Assembly (NCBI RefSeq): GCF_000014045.1 | Contig: NC_008209.1 | Span: 3,371,001 to 3,435,000 of the forward strand | Length of the DNA stretch: 64,000 nucleotides | Source of the DNA: Roseobacter denitrificans OCh 114 | GTDB taxonomy: Bacteria; Pseudomonadota; Alphaproteobacteria; Rhodobacterales; Rhodobacteraceae | Direction: 5' to 3' | Part shown: positions 10,744 through 19,130 of the stretch, one piece after another | Numbering within the stretch: the first letter of the stretch is position 1 | Layout of the letters: each line of letters begins with the position of its first letter | Notes under the pieces: generated by a model | Seen by the model: the letters and a program-made list of their open reading frames with translations, nothing else | Told to the model about the DNA's origin: nothing | Databases searched by the model: none | Made by a program: the position numbers and the translations under genes

Positions 10744-10776
10744 GTTAACGAATAATTAAAAAATAAAGTTAACGAA
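10744..10776. repeat. Two GTTAACGAA direct repeats upstream of the VPLPA-CTERM gene
   Basis: GTTAACGAA occurs at 10744-10752 and again at 10768-10776, spaced 24 bp start to start, i.e. just over two helical turns, and ends 17 bp before the start codon. Each holds the palindrome GTTAAC. Such placement suggests a binding site for a regulator or overlap with the ribosome-loading region; no known motif is recognised. Confidence 0.4.
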
Positions 10777-10793
10777 ACTGGGACAATCAAACC

Positions 10794-11537
10794 ATGAAAA
10801 TTAGAACAACGATAGCGGCTGCAATGGCAGCTACAATAATCGCGGGCGCCGGATCGGCGGGTGTGATTTCTGGCGACTACCGAGCATCCTCTGCGATTGG
10901 ATCGGGAACGCAAACATCAGACCATAGCTTGTGGATCCAAAACGGCCTTGGCGGCGCCATTGGCAGTGACTTCGACTTTTCGCCCGACGGGCTTCTAAGC
11001 GTTTTGGGCGATGGCACGATGAACCTGTCCGGCACCGTCATTTCACAAGACAATGCGAACGCGGGTTTCGTCATCAGCTTCGATTACAATAATGTTTTTG
11101 AAACGGCTGGCGGCACGGCGTTCACACCGACGTTCAAAAGCGAAAACGGATCAGCATCGGCGCCCGATACGATACTGCGCAATTTGACCGGTGGCACGAT
11201 GATGGGCACCGGAATTCTGGCTGGTTTGAACCTCAGCGTGACGCGGTTGCCGGAAAATGGAAGTGACGCCACGCAAGTCGGGTCAAGCCCGGCAGCGGGA
11301 ATCCGCGGCGCAAACAACAAGAACGAAAACCTGGGCATGGCGAACTGGTTCAAAATCGCTGTTACGTCGAGCAACTGCGGCACTTTTTGCACCAATAACG
11401 CATCGGACATTTCGAGCCTTGCCGGCCGACAGGGCGATATCAACGTAGATCTCGCACCGGTGCCTTTGCCTGCCGGCATGTTGCTTTTGCTGACAGGTAT
11501 TGGCGGTCTGGCCGCCGCGCGCCGCCGCAAAAGCTGA
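10794..11537 (+). CDS. VPLPA-CTERM sorting domain protein, exported
   Basis: A 247-residue exported protein with an N-terminal signal peptide (about residues 1-22, ending near GAGSAG). The C-terminus has the tripartite sorting signal VPLPAGM, a hydrophobic helix LLLLTGIGGLAAA and a basic tail RRRKS, which is the VPLPA-CTERM variant of PEP-CTERM signals found in Rhodobacterales. The middle is a Gly/Ser/Asn-rich beta domain without recognised motif, containing one close Cys pair (SSNCGTFCTNN) likely to form a disulphide. It is probably a surface or matrix protein processed at the membrane. No sorting peptidase is in the window. Confidence 0.88.
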   Translation: MKIRTTIAAAMAATIIAGAGSAGVISGDYRASSAIGSGTQTSDHSLWIQNGLGGAIGSDFDFSPDGLLSVLGDGTMNLSGTVISQDNANAGFVISFDYNNVFETAGGTAFTPTFKSENGSASAPDTILRNLTGGTMMGTGILAGLNLSVTRLPENGSDATQVGSSPAAGIRGANNKNENLGMANWFKIAVTSSNCGTFCTNNASDISSLAGRQGDINVDLAPVPLPAGMLLLLTGIGGLAAARRRKS

Positions 11538-11556
11538 ACCCGCCAAAGTGACAAGG

Positions 11557-11583
11557 CCGCGCCCAATTAGGGCGCGGTTTTTT
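11557..11583 (+). terminator. Terminator after the VPLPA-CTERM gene
   Basis: A 7-bp GC stem (CCGCGCC / GGCGCGG) is followed directly by six T residues, 20 bp after the stop codon. It is a textbook intrinsic terminator on the plus strand. Confidence 0.9.
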
Positions 11584-11699
11584 CATGTCCGCCATTCAGC
11601 CAAGTAAAAATGCCGCGCCGCAGCATTGATGGGGTGACAAGCCGCAGGACGGTGTTATAAGGCGCGCAACACTCAAATTGCGTATGAATGGATCATCTC

Positions 11700-12620
11700 A
11701 TGACAACCCTCGTTTTTGGCCATAAATCCCCCGACACCGACAGTACCGGATCCCCGATCATCTGGTCGTGGTACCTCAACACCATCAAGGGAACAGAGGC
11801 CAAGCCGGTTCTGCTGGGGGAACCGAATACCGAAGCGCTTTTCATGCTGGATCACTGGTCGCTGGATAAGCCGGAAATCATTTCAGAATTGGCAAGCGAT
11901 ACGCCCGTTGTCATCGTGGACACCAACAACCCCGCTGAGCTGCCCGACAACATCAACGACGCCGATATCACGCAGATCATTGATCACCATAAACTGGTGG
12001 GCGGCCTTGAAACCAAGGGTCCGATTGACATCAGAATTGAACCGCTGGCCTGCACCGCGACATTGATGTGGAAGATGATCGGCAAGGATATGGCCCAGAT
12101 GCCAACGTCGATCAAAGGCGCGATGCTGTCCTGCATCCTGTCAGACACGCTCGAATTCCGCAGCCCCACCACGACGCAGGAAGACAAGGCCATCGCCCAT
12201 GATCTGGCCAAAGACCTGGGCGTCGATATTCCGACCTACGCCAGCGCATTGTTCGCCGCGAAATCCGACGTCTCCGCCTTTTCCGAGGCTGAACTGCTGC
12301 GTATGGACAGCAAGGAATACGCCGTGGGCGGCAAGCAATTCCGTGTCTCCGTGCTGGAAACCACGTCGCCTGCACAGGTCCTTGATCGCAAGAATGCGCT
12401 GATGGCGGCCATGCCCGGTGTGGCCAAAGAGGACAGTGCAGACGAGGTTCTGTTGTTCGTTGTGGACATCCTCAATGAAGAAGCAACGCTTCTGGTCCCG
12501 AATGACACAGTGAAAACCGTCGCGGAAAAGAGCTTTGGCGCAACGGTCGATGCGGATACTGTCGTCCTGCCCGGCATCATGAGCCGCAAGAAACAAATCA
12601 TTCCGAACCTGAAAATCTGA
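11700..12620 (+). CDS. ppaC: Manganese-dependent inorganic pyrophosphatase (family II)
   Basis: A 306-residue family II pyrophosphatase of the DHH superfamily; it hydrolyses PPi to phosphate using Mn2+. The N-terminal metal-site residues His8, Asp12 and Asp14 (FGHKSPDTD), the VDTNNP segment and the DHH motif (IIDHHKL) are present, and the C-terminal DHHA2 domain has the SRKKQIIP substrate-binding motif. The ATG at 11700 gives the family N-terminus MTTLVFGHKSPDTDS; an ATG 12 nt upstream is possible. A strong terminator follows. Confidence 0.97.
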   Translation: MTTLVFGHKSPDTDSTGSPIIWSWYLNTIKGTEAKPVLLGEPNTEALFMLDHWSLDKPEIISELASDTPVVIVDTNNPAELPDNINDADITQIIDHHKLVGGLETKGPIDIRIEPLACTATLMWKMIGKDMAQMPTSIKGAMLSCILSDTLEFRSPTTTQEDKAIAHDLAKDLGVDIPTYASALFAAKSDVSAFSEAELLRMDSKEYAVGGKQFRVSVLETTSPAQVLDRKNALMAAMPGVAKEDSADEVLLFVVDILNEEATLLVPNDTVKTVAEKSFGATVDADTVVLPGIMSRKKQIIPNLKI

Positions 12621-12646
12621 TCACAGGGCCGCGTGCCTTTTCACTT

Positions 12647-12689
12647 GTCGGCCAGCGTCGGTTCGCCCGCGCTGGCCGACAGTCTTTTT
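12647..12689 (+). terminator. Terminator after ppaC
   Basis: A perfect 11-bp stem (GTCGGCCAGCG / CGCTGGCCGAC) with a 12-nt loop is followed by TCTTTTT. It lies between the ppaC stop and the next start, so the HAD gene is probably transcribed separately. Confidence 0.9.
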
Positions 12690-12708
12690 ATCTGCAAAGG
12701 ATCTGACC

Positions 12709-13581
12709 ATGACACGCATTATCTCGGCCCTTTCGGATGTATCGGCGCAGTATGACGCGCTTTTTGTCGACCTCTGGGGCTGTGTCCATAACGGTGTGCA
12801 GGCTCTGCCCGAAGCGGTCGCGGCCTTGCAGGAATACCGCGCGCAAGGGGGCAAGGTCGTGCTTGTCACCAACTCGCCCCGCCCGCGCGCCGGGGTTCAG
12901 AAACAGCTGGCGCATTTCGGCGTGCCGGACGATTCCTGGGACACGATCGCGACCTCGGGTGACAGCGCGCGCGCCGCTCTTTATCGCGGTGTCGTGGGTC
13001 AGAAGGTCTGGCACATCGGCCCGCCCACGGATCTGAAGTTTTTCGAACCCCTGCTCCTGTCGGAGACCCCTGTCGATATCGAACGCGTCGAACTTAACCA
13101 AGCCGAAGGTATGGTTTGCACGGGTCCCTTCGACAGTCTGGCCGACCCTGCGGTGATGCGCCCGCAGTTTCTGATGGCCAAGCAGCTTGGGCTGAAACTG
13201 CTCTGTGCCAACCCGGATATCATTGTTGATCGCGGCGAGACGCGCGAATGGTGTGCCGGTGCACTTGCCAAGCTGTACGAGAAAATGGGCGGAGAGAGCC
13301 TTTATTTCGGCAAACCGCATCCCCCGATCTATGATCTGGCGCGCCGCCGTCTGGCCGAGTTGAACGTCGATATCCCCGACGGTCGTATTCTGGCCATTGG
13401 CGATGGCGTGCTGACGGACATCGCAGGCGCCATGGGCGAAGACATTGATTCCCTGTTCATTTCAGGGGGATTGGCGGCCCGGGAAACCAAAACCGGGCAC
13501 CAGCCCGATGCGCAAGCCCTTGAAACTTACCTGAATAACGAAAAATCCAACCCCACCTTCACAATCGGCTTCCTGCGCTGA
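12709..13581 (+). CDS. HAD-superfamily hydrolase, TIGR01459 type
   Basis: A 290-residue HAD hydrolase of subclass IIA (NagD-like), matching the TIGR01459 subgroup typical of alphaproteobacteria. The nucleophile region is FVDLWGCVHNG (Asp21), motif II is VTNSPRP, and the C-terminal GDGVLTDIAGAMGED holds the metal-binding acids of motif IV. The second position of the usual DxD pair is Trp here, as in this subgroup. The substrate is unknown; sugar phosphates or nucleotides are the usual targets. Confidence 0.88.
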   Translation: MTRIISALSDVSAQYDALFVDLWGCVHNGVQALPEAVAALQEYRAQGGKVVLVTNSPRPRAGVQKQLAHFGVPDDSWDTIATSGDSARAALYRGVVGQKVWHIGPPTDLKFFEPLLLSETPVDIERVELNQAEGMVCTGPFDSLADPAVMRPQFLMAKQLGLKLLCANPDIIVDRGETREWCAGALAKLYEKMGGESLYFGKPHPPIYDLARRRLAELNVDIPDGRILAIGDGVLTDIAGAMGEDIDSLFISGGLAARETKTGHQPDAQALETYLNNEKSNPTFTIGFLR

Positions 13582-13670
13582 CGTCTTTTTGCTTGATTTT
13601 CTGCGCGCGCAAAGTAATAAAGTTTCAAGACTTATCGCTTAGCTGTTAGAAAATTACCGGAAGGGTCATC

Positions 13671-14114
13671 ATGTTGGACAATCTGCCACGCGGAACAATC
13701 TGCATTGAAGACATTGAAATGGGCATGTCGCGCCACCTGAACAAGGTTGTGACCGATGAAGATATCGAGATGTTCGCGCAGATCTCAACCGACCGTAACC
13801 CGGTGCACCTTGACGATGATTACGCGCGGGACACGATTTTCGAGGGGCGCATCGCGCACGGTATGCTGACCGCAGGTCTGATTTCAGCCGTGATCGGGGA
13901 ACAATTGCCCGGGCACGGCACGGTTTATCTGGGGCAATCGCTCAAGTTCCTCGCGCCCGTGCGTCCCGGCGATATGGTCTACGCAGAGGTCAAGGTCATT
14001 GACATCGACCCCGCAAAACGGCGGGTCAAAATGGAATGTCACTGCGCGGTTGATGGCAAGAAGGTGCTGGTCGGCGAAGCGACCGTGATGGCGCCGTCAC
14101 GCAAGTTCGACTAA
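13671..14114 (+). CDS. MaoC-like (R)-specific enoyl-CoA hydratase
   Basis: A 147-residue single-hotdog protein of the MaoC/PhaJ type. The hydratase motif D-x4-H is present at Asp41 and His46 (DRNPVHLDDDYA), followed by the conserved GRIAHGML. PhaJ-like enzymes hydrate trans-2-enoyl-CoA to (R)-3-hydroxyacyl-CoA and can link fatty-acid oxidation to polyhydroxyalkanoate synthesis. No pha gene is adjacent, so this role is inferred from the family only. It lies 60 bp ahead of ribF. Confidence 0.9.
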   Translation: MLDNLPRGTICIEDIEMGMSRHLNKVVTDEDIEMFAQISTDRNPVHLDDDYARDTIFEGRIAHGMLTAGLISAVIGEQLPGHGTVYLGQSLKFLAPVRPGDMVYAEVKVIDIDPAKRRVKMECHCAVDGKKVLVGEATVMAPSRKFD

Positions 14115-14174
14115 GCATCACGCGCACCCCGCACGGCGCTTGCGTGTTTTCACGCTGCGGGCTACGCAGGGCGC

Positions 14175-15107
14175 ATGAAAATACTGCGCGATTACCAATT
14201 CGTTGAACCCGAGCATCGTGGCGCCAGCGCTGCGATTGGCAATTTTGACGGCGTCCACCTAGGGCATCAATCCGTTATCGACCTTGCGCGCAGCGTCGCG
14301 CCGGATGCCCCTTTGGGTATCCTGACGTTTGAGCCACACCCGCGCGCGTTTTTTGCCCCCGACGCACCGCCCTTCAGGCTGATGAGCCGCGAGGCACGCG
14401 CCAGCCGGTTGGAAAAACTCGGTGTGGATATCCTCTACGAAGTGAACTTCAACGCCGCCCTCGCCAGCCTGACCCCCGAGGACTTCGCCGTGCGCGTCAT
14501 CCACGAGGGGTTCGGGCTGAAACATGTCATCGTCGGTGCGGATTTCTGCTTTGGCAAAGGGCGCAGCGGGACGGCTGATGACCTCAGGCGTTTCGGCCAG
14601 ACCATGGGGTTTGACGTCACGGTGGCACCGCTGATGGCACGCTCCGACATCACCGTGTCCTCAACGGCCATCCGCAGCGCGCTGAGTGCGGGCAAGCCCC
14701 GTGAGGCCGCCGAGATGCTGGGCCACTGGCACCGGATCGAAGGGCCCGTGATCGGCGGGGAGCAACGCGGCCGCGAACTGGGCTATCCGACCGCGAACAT
14801 GTCGATTGACGGTCTGCACCCTCCGGCCTTTGGTGTTTATGCCGTGCTGGTTGACGTGCTCGACGGGGCGCATGCGGGCAGCTATCACGGCGTTGCCTCA
14901 ATGGGCGTGCGCCCCATGTTTGGCGAAAACCGCCCCAATCTGGAAACTTTCATCTTCGACTTTTCCGGCGATCTTTACGGCACGCCCTTGTCGGTTGCAT
15001 TGGTGGAACATCTGCGGCCAGAACTCAAATTCGACGGGCTGGATGCGTTGATTGCGCAAATGGATCAGGACAGCACCGCCGCGCGCACCATTCTGGACGC
15101 TTTATGA
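14175..15107 (+). CDS. ribF: Bifunctional riboflavin kinase / FAD synthetase
   Basis: A 310-residue RibF that makes FMN and then FAD from riboflavin. The N-terminal nucleotidyltransferase domain has NFDGVHLGHQ (residues 23-32) and the later STAIRSAL motif; the C-terminal riboflavin kinase domain has RGRELGYPTAN and the FGVYAV strand. It is the first of three coupled genes: its TGA overlaps the ATG of the ycgN-like gene by 4 nt. Confidence 0.97.
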   Translation: MKILRDYQFVEPEHRGASAAIGNFDGVHLGHQSVIDLARSVAPDAPLGILTFEPHPRAFFAPDAPPFRLMSREARASRLEKLGVDILYEVNFNAALASLTPEDFAVRVIHEGFGLKHVIVGADFCFGKGRSGTADDLRRFGQTMGFDVTVAPLMARSDITVSSTAIRSALSAGKPREAAEMLGHWHRIEGPVIGGEQRGRELGYPTANMSIDGLHPPAFGVYAVLVDVLDGAHAGSYHGVASMGVRPMFGENRPNLETFIFDFSGDLYGTPLSVALVEHLRPELKFDGLDALIAQMDQDSTAARTILDAL

Positions 15108-15574
15108 GCGACCCGATTGACCGCAAGGGCCTCAAGGACCGCTATTGGGAGCGCAAGCCGCTGTCCGCGATGAACCAGCGCGAGTGGGAAGCACTGTGCG
15201 ATGGATGCGGGAAATGCTGCCTGAACAAACTTGAGGACGAAGACACCGGCGAGGTGGCCCTCACGCGCATCGCCTGCCGCCTGCTGGATGATGACAGCTG
15301 CCGCTGCGCGCATTATGAAAACCGGCACCAATTCGTGCCTGACTGCATTGTTCTCAAACCTGACAACCTCGACACCCACGCCTATTGGATGCCCCAAACC
15401 TGCGCCTATCGCCTCTTGTGGCAAGGCGATGCGCTGCCTGACTGGCACCCGCTGATCTCAGGCACGGCGCAATCCGTCCATGACGCGGGCATCTCGGTGC
15501 GTGGCATCACACTGAGCGAATTCGATGTCCCGCAGGACGAATGGGAAGAACATATCATTGAGGAGCCGTCCTGA
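15104..15574 (+). CDS. YcgN-family cysteine-cluster protein (UPF0260)
   Basis: A 156-residue cytoplasmic protein of the YcgN/YkgJ group, defined by a cysteine cluster probably binding Fe-S or zinc. The CDGCGKCC cluster near residue 28 and further cysteines (ACRLL, CRCAHY, DCIVL, TCAYR) are conserved. Function is not established. Start and stop are coupled on both sides: ATGA overlap with ribF and TGATG overlap with the threonine aldolase gene. Confidence 0.9.
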   Translation: MSDPIDRKGLKDRYWERKPLSAMNQREWEALCDGCGKCCLNKLEDEDTGEVALTRIACRLLDDDSCRCAHYENRHQFVPDCIVLKPDNLDTHAYWMPQTCAYRLLWQGDALPDWHPLISGTAQSVHDAGISVRGITLSEFDVPQDEWEEHIIEEPS

Positions 15575-16611
15575 TGTATCTCGCCTCTGACAACACCGGA
15601 CCCGCACACCCGCAAGTGATGGAACATGTGCTGGCTGCCAATGAAGGCTACGCTATGCCCTACGGCGCAGACCCGATCATGGAACGCGTGCGTGACAGGA
15701 TGCGCGATGTCTTTGAAGCCCCGGATGCGGCGGTCTATCTGGTCGCCACTGGCACAGCGGCCAATGCGCTGGCGCTGGCGTGTTATGGTCAGCCGTGGCA
15801 GACGGTTTTCTGCTCACCAGTGGCGCATATCCACGAGGATGAATGCAACGCGCCTGAATTTTACAGTGCGGGCAGCAAACTCACCCTCGTGCCCGGTTCG
15901 GACAGGATGACACCGGATGCACTGCGGTCATCAATCGAAACAGAGGAAAGCCGCGGCGTGCACGGGCCGCAGCGTGGTCCCGTCTCGATCACACAGGTCA
16001 CGGAACGCGGCGGTGTCTACACCCTTGATGAGATTACCTCCCTCACGGATGTTGCAAAACACTATGGTCTGCCTGTGCATCTGGACGGGGCACGGTTTGC
16101 AAATGCCATGGTGGCGCTGGAATGTTCGGCTGCTGAAATGACGTGGAAACGCGGCGTCGATGTCGTCAGCTTTGGGGGTACGAAAAACGGCTGTCTGGGG
16201 GTGGAGGCCGTCGTTTTCTTTGACCCTGACAAAGCCTGGGAATTCGAATTGCGCCGCAAACGGGGCGCGCATCTTTTCTCAAAACACCGCTTTTTATCTG
16301 CCCAGATGGAAGGGTATCTGAAAAACGATATCTGGCTGGATATGGCGCGCCAATCCAATGCGCGCGCGGCACAGCTCAGCGCGGGGCTGTTGGAAAAAGG
16401 CGCGCATTTCCTCCATGCGCCTGATGCCAATATGATTTTCGCAAGTTTCCCGCGCCGGATACACCAGCGCCTGCATGACGCGGGCGCGAAATACTACATC
16501 TGGTCCGGAAATCTGGAAGGGGATGACCCGGACGCGTTGCTCGCCGCCCGCCTCGTTTGTGATTGGTCCCTGAGCGAAGAACACATCGCTGAGTTCCTAA
16601 GCCATTTTTAG
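15574..16611 (+). CDS. ltaE: Low-specificity L-threonine aldolase
   Basis: A 345-residue PLP enzyme of the beta-eliminating lyase/threonine aldolase family; it cleaves L-threonine or L-allo-threonine to glycine and acetaldehyde. The PLP-binding Lys is K204 in SFGGTKNG, preceded by HLDGARFANA, which positions the Asp that contacts the pyridine nitrogen. The N-terminal LASDNTGPAHP motif is typical. Its start shares one base with the ycgN stop, and its 3' end overlaps the convergent hydrolase by 15 nt. Confidence 0.93.
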   Translation: MYLASDNTGPAHPQVMEHVLAANEGYAMPYGADPIMERVRDRMRDVFEAPDAAVYLVATGTAANALALACYGQPWQTVFCSPVAHIHEDECNAPEFYSAGSKLTLVPGSDRMTPDALRSSIETEESRGVHGPQRGPVSITQVTERGGVYTLDEITSLTDVAKHYGLPVHLDGARFANAMVALECSAAEMTWKRGVDVVSFGGTKNGCLGVEAVVFFDPDKAWEFELRRKRGAHLFSKHRFLSAQMEGYLKNDIWLDMARQSNARAAQLSAGLLEKGAHFLHAPDANMIFASFPRRIHQRLHDAGAKYYIWSGNLEGDDPDALLAARLVCDWSLSEEHIAEFLSHF

Positions 16612-17379
16612 AAACGACAGAAGCGCTTGCCCCACGGCCTCTGGGTGCGTGATCGGCGACATATGCCCTGCCCCCGCGATCGTCACGCTGCGCGCATCGG
16701 GCAAACGGTGCGCCAGCGCATCGACGATCGAACCCGCGATTTCCGGACTTTGTGCGCCCTTGATCAGCAACACCGGCATCCGCGCCCGTGCCAGCCGCCC
16801 GGGCGCAAGAAGCGCATGGCTGTCGTCAAGAATGGCAGCATGTTGCGCAGGGATAAGATGCATACGGTCGGTCATGTAGCGCCGGGTCGCAGCTGGAATA
16901 TCCGCCCATGCAACGCCACTGCCCCAAAGCCGGTTGAACGCACGGGCCGCATCCTCCCAATCGCCCTTGTGCAGCGCCGCTTCATAGGGTTTTGAAACAT
17001 GCATGAACCGCGCCAGCGCGTCCGGCGCATCCACTTTGGTAATCGCAAAGAACACGGGCTCAATGAGGGTCAGCGATCTGACCATTTCCGGCCGCGACAC
17101 AGCCAGCAACAGTGCAACGACAGACCCGTAGGAATGGCCAATCACATCGACCGGTTCAGTGAGATATGGCGCGGCATCACTGAGGGACAGGGCGGTTAAA
17201 TCACATTGCCGGTCCCACGCCGGGCTGGTCCCGTGCCCCGGAAGATCAATCGCGGTCAGGGACAGTTTTTCCCCGATAACCTGCCCCAAACCCCGCCACG
17301 CGCCAGAATGTGCGAGGCTGCAATGGATGGCCAGCGCCTTGCGCGCCCCGTCACCAAAACGTCTTGTACCTGCGCTCAC
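16597..17379 (-). CDS. Alpha/beta hydrolase
   Basis: A 260-residue cytoplasmic alpha/beta-hydrolase. The nucleophile is Ser83 in IGHSYGS, the family segment DLPGHGTSP precedes it, and the catalytic His lies in AGAGHMSPITHPE near the C-terminus. The profile resembles C-C bond hydrolases and esterases of aromatic degradation. It follows the 2-hydroxychromene-2-carboxylate isomerase-like gene with a 4-nt overlap, so both may act in one catabolic step series; the substrate is not known. Confidence 0.88.
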   Translation of the reverse strand: MSAGTRRFGDGARKALAIHCSLAHSGAWRGLGQVIGEKLSLTAIDLPGHGTSPAWDRQCDLTALSLSDAAPYLTEPVDVIGHSYGSVVALLLAVSRPEMVRSLTLIEPVFFAITKVDAPDALARFMHVSKPYEAALHKGDWEDAARAFNRLWGSGVAWADIPAATRRYMTDRMHLIPAQHAAILDDSHALLAPGRLARARMPVLLIKGAQSPEIAGSIVDALAHRLPDARSVTIAGAGHMSPITHPEAVGQALLSFLKMA

Positions 17380-17975
17380 ATTTTTCCCGCAAGCACCGCA
17401 TCCAGATCGTCAATCCGGTCCTGCCCCCAGAAACGCTGATCACGATCCGTGATGTAAAAGGGGGAGCCGAACACGCCCCGTTCCACCGCCTCTTCAAGGT
17501 TGGCCGCGTAGGTTTCGGCCCCCTCAAGCAATCCGCTGTCTGCAAGTGCTGGATCAAACCCGGCCTCGGACAGACAGCTTCGCACCACGCCGTCCTCGGC
17601 AATATCCTTGTTTTCGGCCCAGACGGCGCGGGTGATCGCAAACATCAGCTTGCCCAGATCGCCGCCCCCTGCGTTTTGCGCTGCGATGAACGCATAGGAG
17701 GACGGCGCCCCATTGGTGGGCCAATGTGCAGGTTTGAGGTTGAAGGCCAACCCCAGCTTGGCGGCTTGGCGCACAAGTTCCTGCGCGCGGTATTCCACGC
17801 GACTCACGTGCCGGTCTTTTGGCGCTGTCCCGCCTGTGCGCGCGAAAAGCGCCATGATATCGAGCGGTTTGTAGGTAATCGTCGCATTGTGTTTCGCTGC
17901 AACCTCTTCGGCCCGGTTCCCGGCCAAGTAGGCATAGGGCGACAGTGTTGAGAAAAACAAATCGATATGTGCCAT
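17376..17975 (-). CDS. 2-hydroxychromene-2-carboxylate isomerase-like (DsbA-fold, kappa GST)
   Basis: A 199-residue member of the HCCA isomerase/kappa-class glutathione transferase family. The N-terminal FFSTLSPYAYL carries the conserved Ser-Pro-Tyr site where glutathione binds, and the C-terminal GVFGSPFYI cis-Pro loop is intact. In naphthalene degradation the enzyme isomerises 2-hydroxychromene-2-carboxylate; homologues in non-degraders have unknown substrates. It is translationally coupled to the alpha/beta hydrolase downstream. Confidence 0.9.
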   Translation of the reverse strand: MAHIDLFFSTLSPYAYLAGNRAEEVAAKHNATITYKPLDIMALFARTGGTAPKDRHVSRVEYRAQELVRQAAKLGLAFNLKPAHWPTNGAPSSYAFIAAQNAGGGDLGKLMFAITRAVWAENKDIAEDGVVRSCLSEAGFDPALADSGLLEGAETYAANLEEAVERGVFGSPFYITDRDQRFWGQDRIDDLDAVLAGKM

Positions 17976-18089
17976 TTTTACGTTTCCTTGTGGCCTTGGG
18001 TTCTTTGCCGATTGGTAAGGCCGTGTTAGGTGAAGTCAACATCACGAATCTGTCACAATTCCCTCTTCCTAATCTCGGAAACACCTCCC

Positions 18090-19109
18090 ATGCCACACGT
18101 CCAAGAACCCAAGCTGATTTCTGGAAATGCAAATATGCCCCTCGCGCAGGGTATCGCGCGACGCATGAGCATGCACCGTGGCGTCCCTGTCGGACTGGTC
18201 GACGCGCGGGTTGAGCGGTTCAATGACGGAGAGATTTTTGTCGAAGTGTTCGAGAATGTGCGCGGCGAGGATATGTTCATCCTTCAATCCACGTCCAACC
18301 CGGCCAATGACAACCTGATGGAATTGTTGATCATGGCGGATGCCCTGCGACGCTCTTCCGCGGCGCGGGTCACGGCGGTGCTGCCCTATTTCGGCTATGC
18401 GCGGCAAGATCGCCGAACCAAGGCGCGCACGCCCATTACCGCGAAACTGGTGGCCAACATGCTGGTCGGGACAGGTATCGAGCGGGTTTTGACCATGGAC
18501 CTGCATGCCGCGCAAATTCAGGGGTTTTTCGATATACCGGTTGATAACCTTTATGCCTCGCCCATCTTTGCCCTTGATATCAAGAGTGAGTTCAAAGGCC
18601 GGATGGATGAACTCATGATTGTTTCCCCCGACGTGGGCGGGGTCGCGCGTGCACGGGAGCTGGCCAAACGCATCAATTCCCCGCTTGCGATCGTAGACAA
18701 GCGACGCGAAAAGCCTGGCGAAATTGCCGAGATGAAAGTGATTGGCGATGTGACAGGCAAAACCTGCATCATCGTCGACGACATGTGTGACACGGCGGGT
18801 ACGCTGTGCAAGGCCGCGCAGGTGCTGATCGAACATGGCGCAAAAGAGGTGCATTCCTACATCACGCATGGCATCATGTCCGGACCGGCGGTTGAGCGCG
18901 TCACGAATTCTGTAATGAAATCGCTTGTGATCACAGACACCATCGCACCCACAGATGCCGTGAAAGAGGCAACCAATATCAGGATCGTGCCAACAGCACC
19001 TGTTTTTGCGCAAGCCATCCTGAACATTTGGAACGGCACGTCCGTATCGTCGCTGTTTGAAGCGGAAACGCTCGGCCCGATCTACGATGGAATGTACGCG
19101 GCCGAATAG
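18090..19109 (+). CDS. prs: Ribose-phosphate pyrophosphokinase (PRPP synthetase)
   Basis: A 339-residue Prs that makes PRPP from ribose-5-phosphate and ATP, feeding purine, pyrimidine, histidine and NAD synthesis. The flexible-loop [11 protein letters not shown], the metal-binding [13 protein letters not shown] and the PRPP-binding [14 protein letters not shown] (around residue 230) are intact. The ATG at 18090 ([12 protein letters not shown]) is chosen; the frame extends 60 nt further upstream without a good initiation context. It is somewhat longer than the 315-residue E. coli enzyme, as in other Rhodobacterales. Confidence 0.96.
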   Translation: MPHVQEPKLISGNANMPLAQGIARRMSMHRGVPVGLVDARVERFNDGEIFVEVFENVRGEDMFILQSTSNPANDNLMELLIMADALRRSSAARVTAVLPYFGYARQDRRTKARTPITAKLVANMLVGTGIERVLTMDLHAAQIQGFFDIPVDNLYASPIFALDIKSEFKGRMDELMIVSPDVGGVARARELAKRINSPLAIVDKRREKPGEIAEMKVIGDVTGKTCIIVDDMCDTAGTLCKAAQVLIEHGAKEVHSYITHGIMSGPAVERVTNSVMKSLVITDTIAPTDAVKEATNIRIVPTAPVFAQAILNIWNGTSVSSLFEAETLGPIYDGMYAAE

Positions 19110-19130
19110 GGTCGCAAAGTCGGTCGGGGC

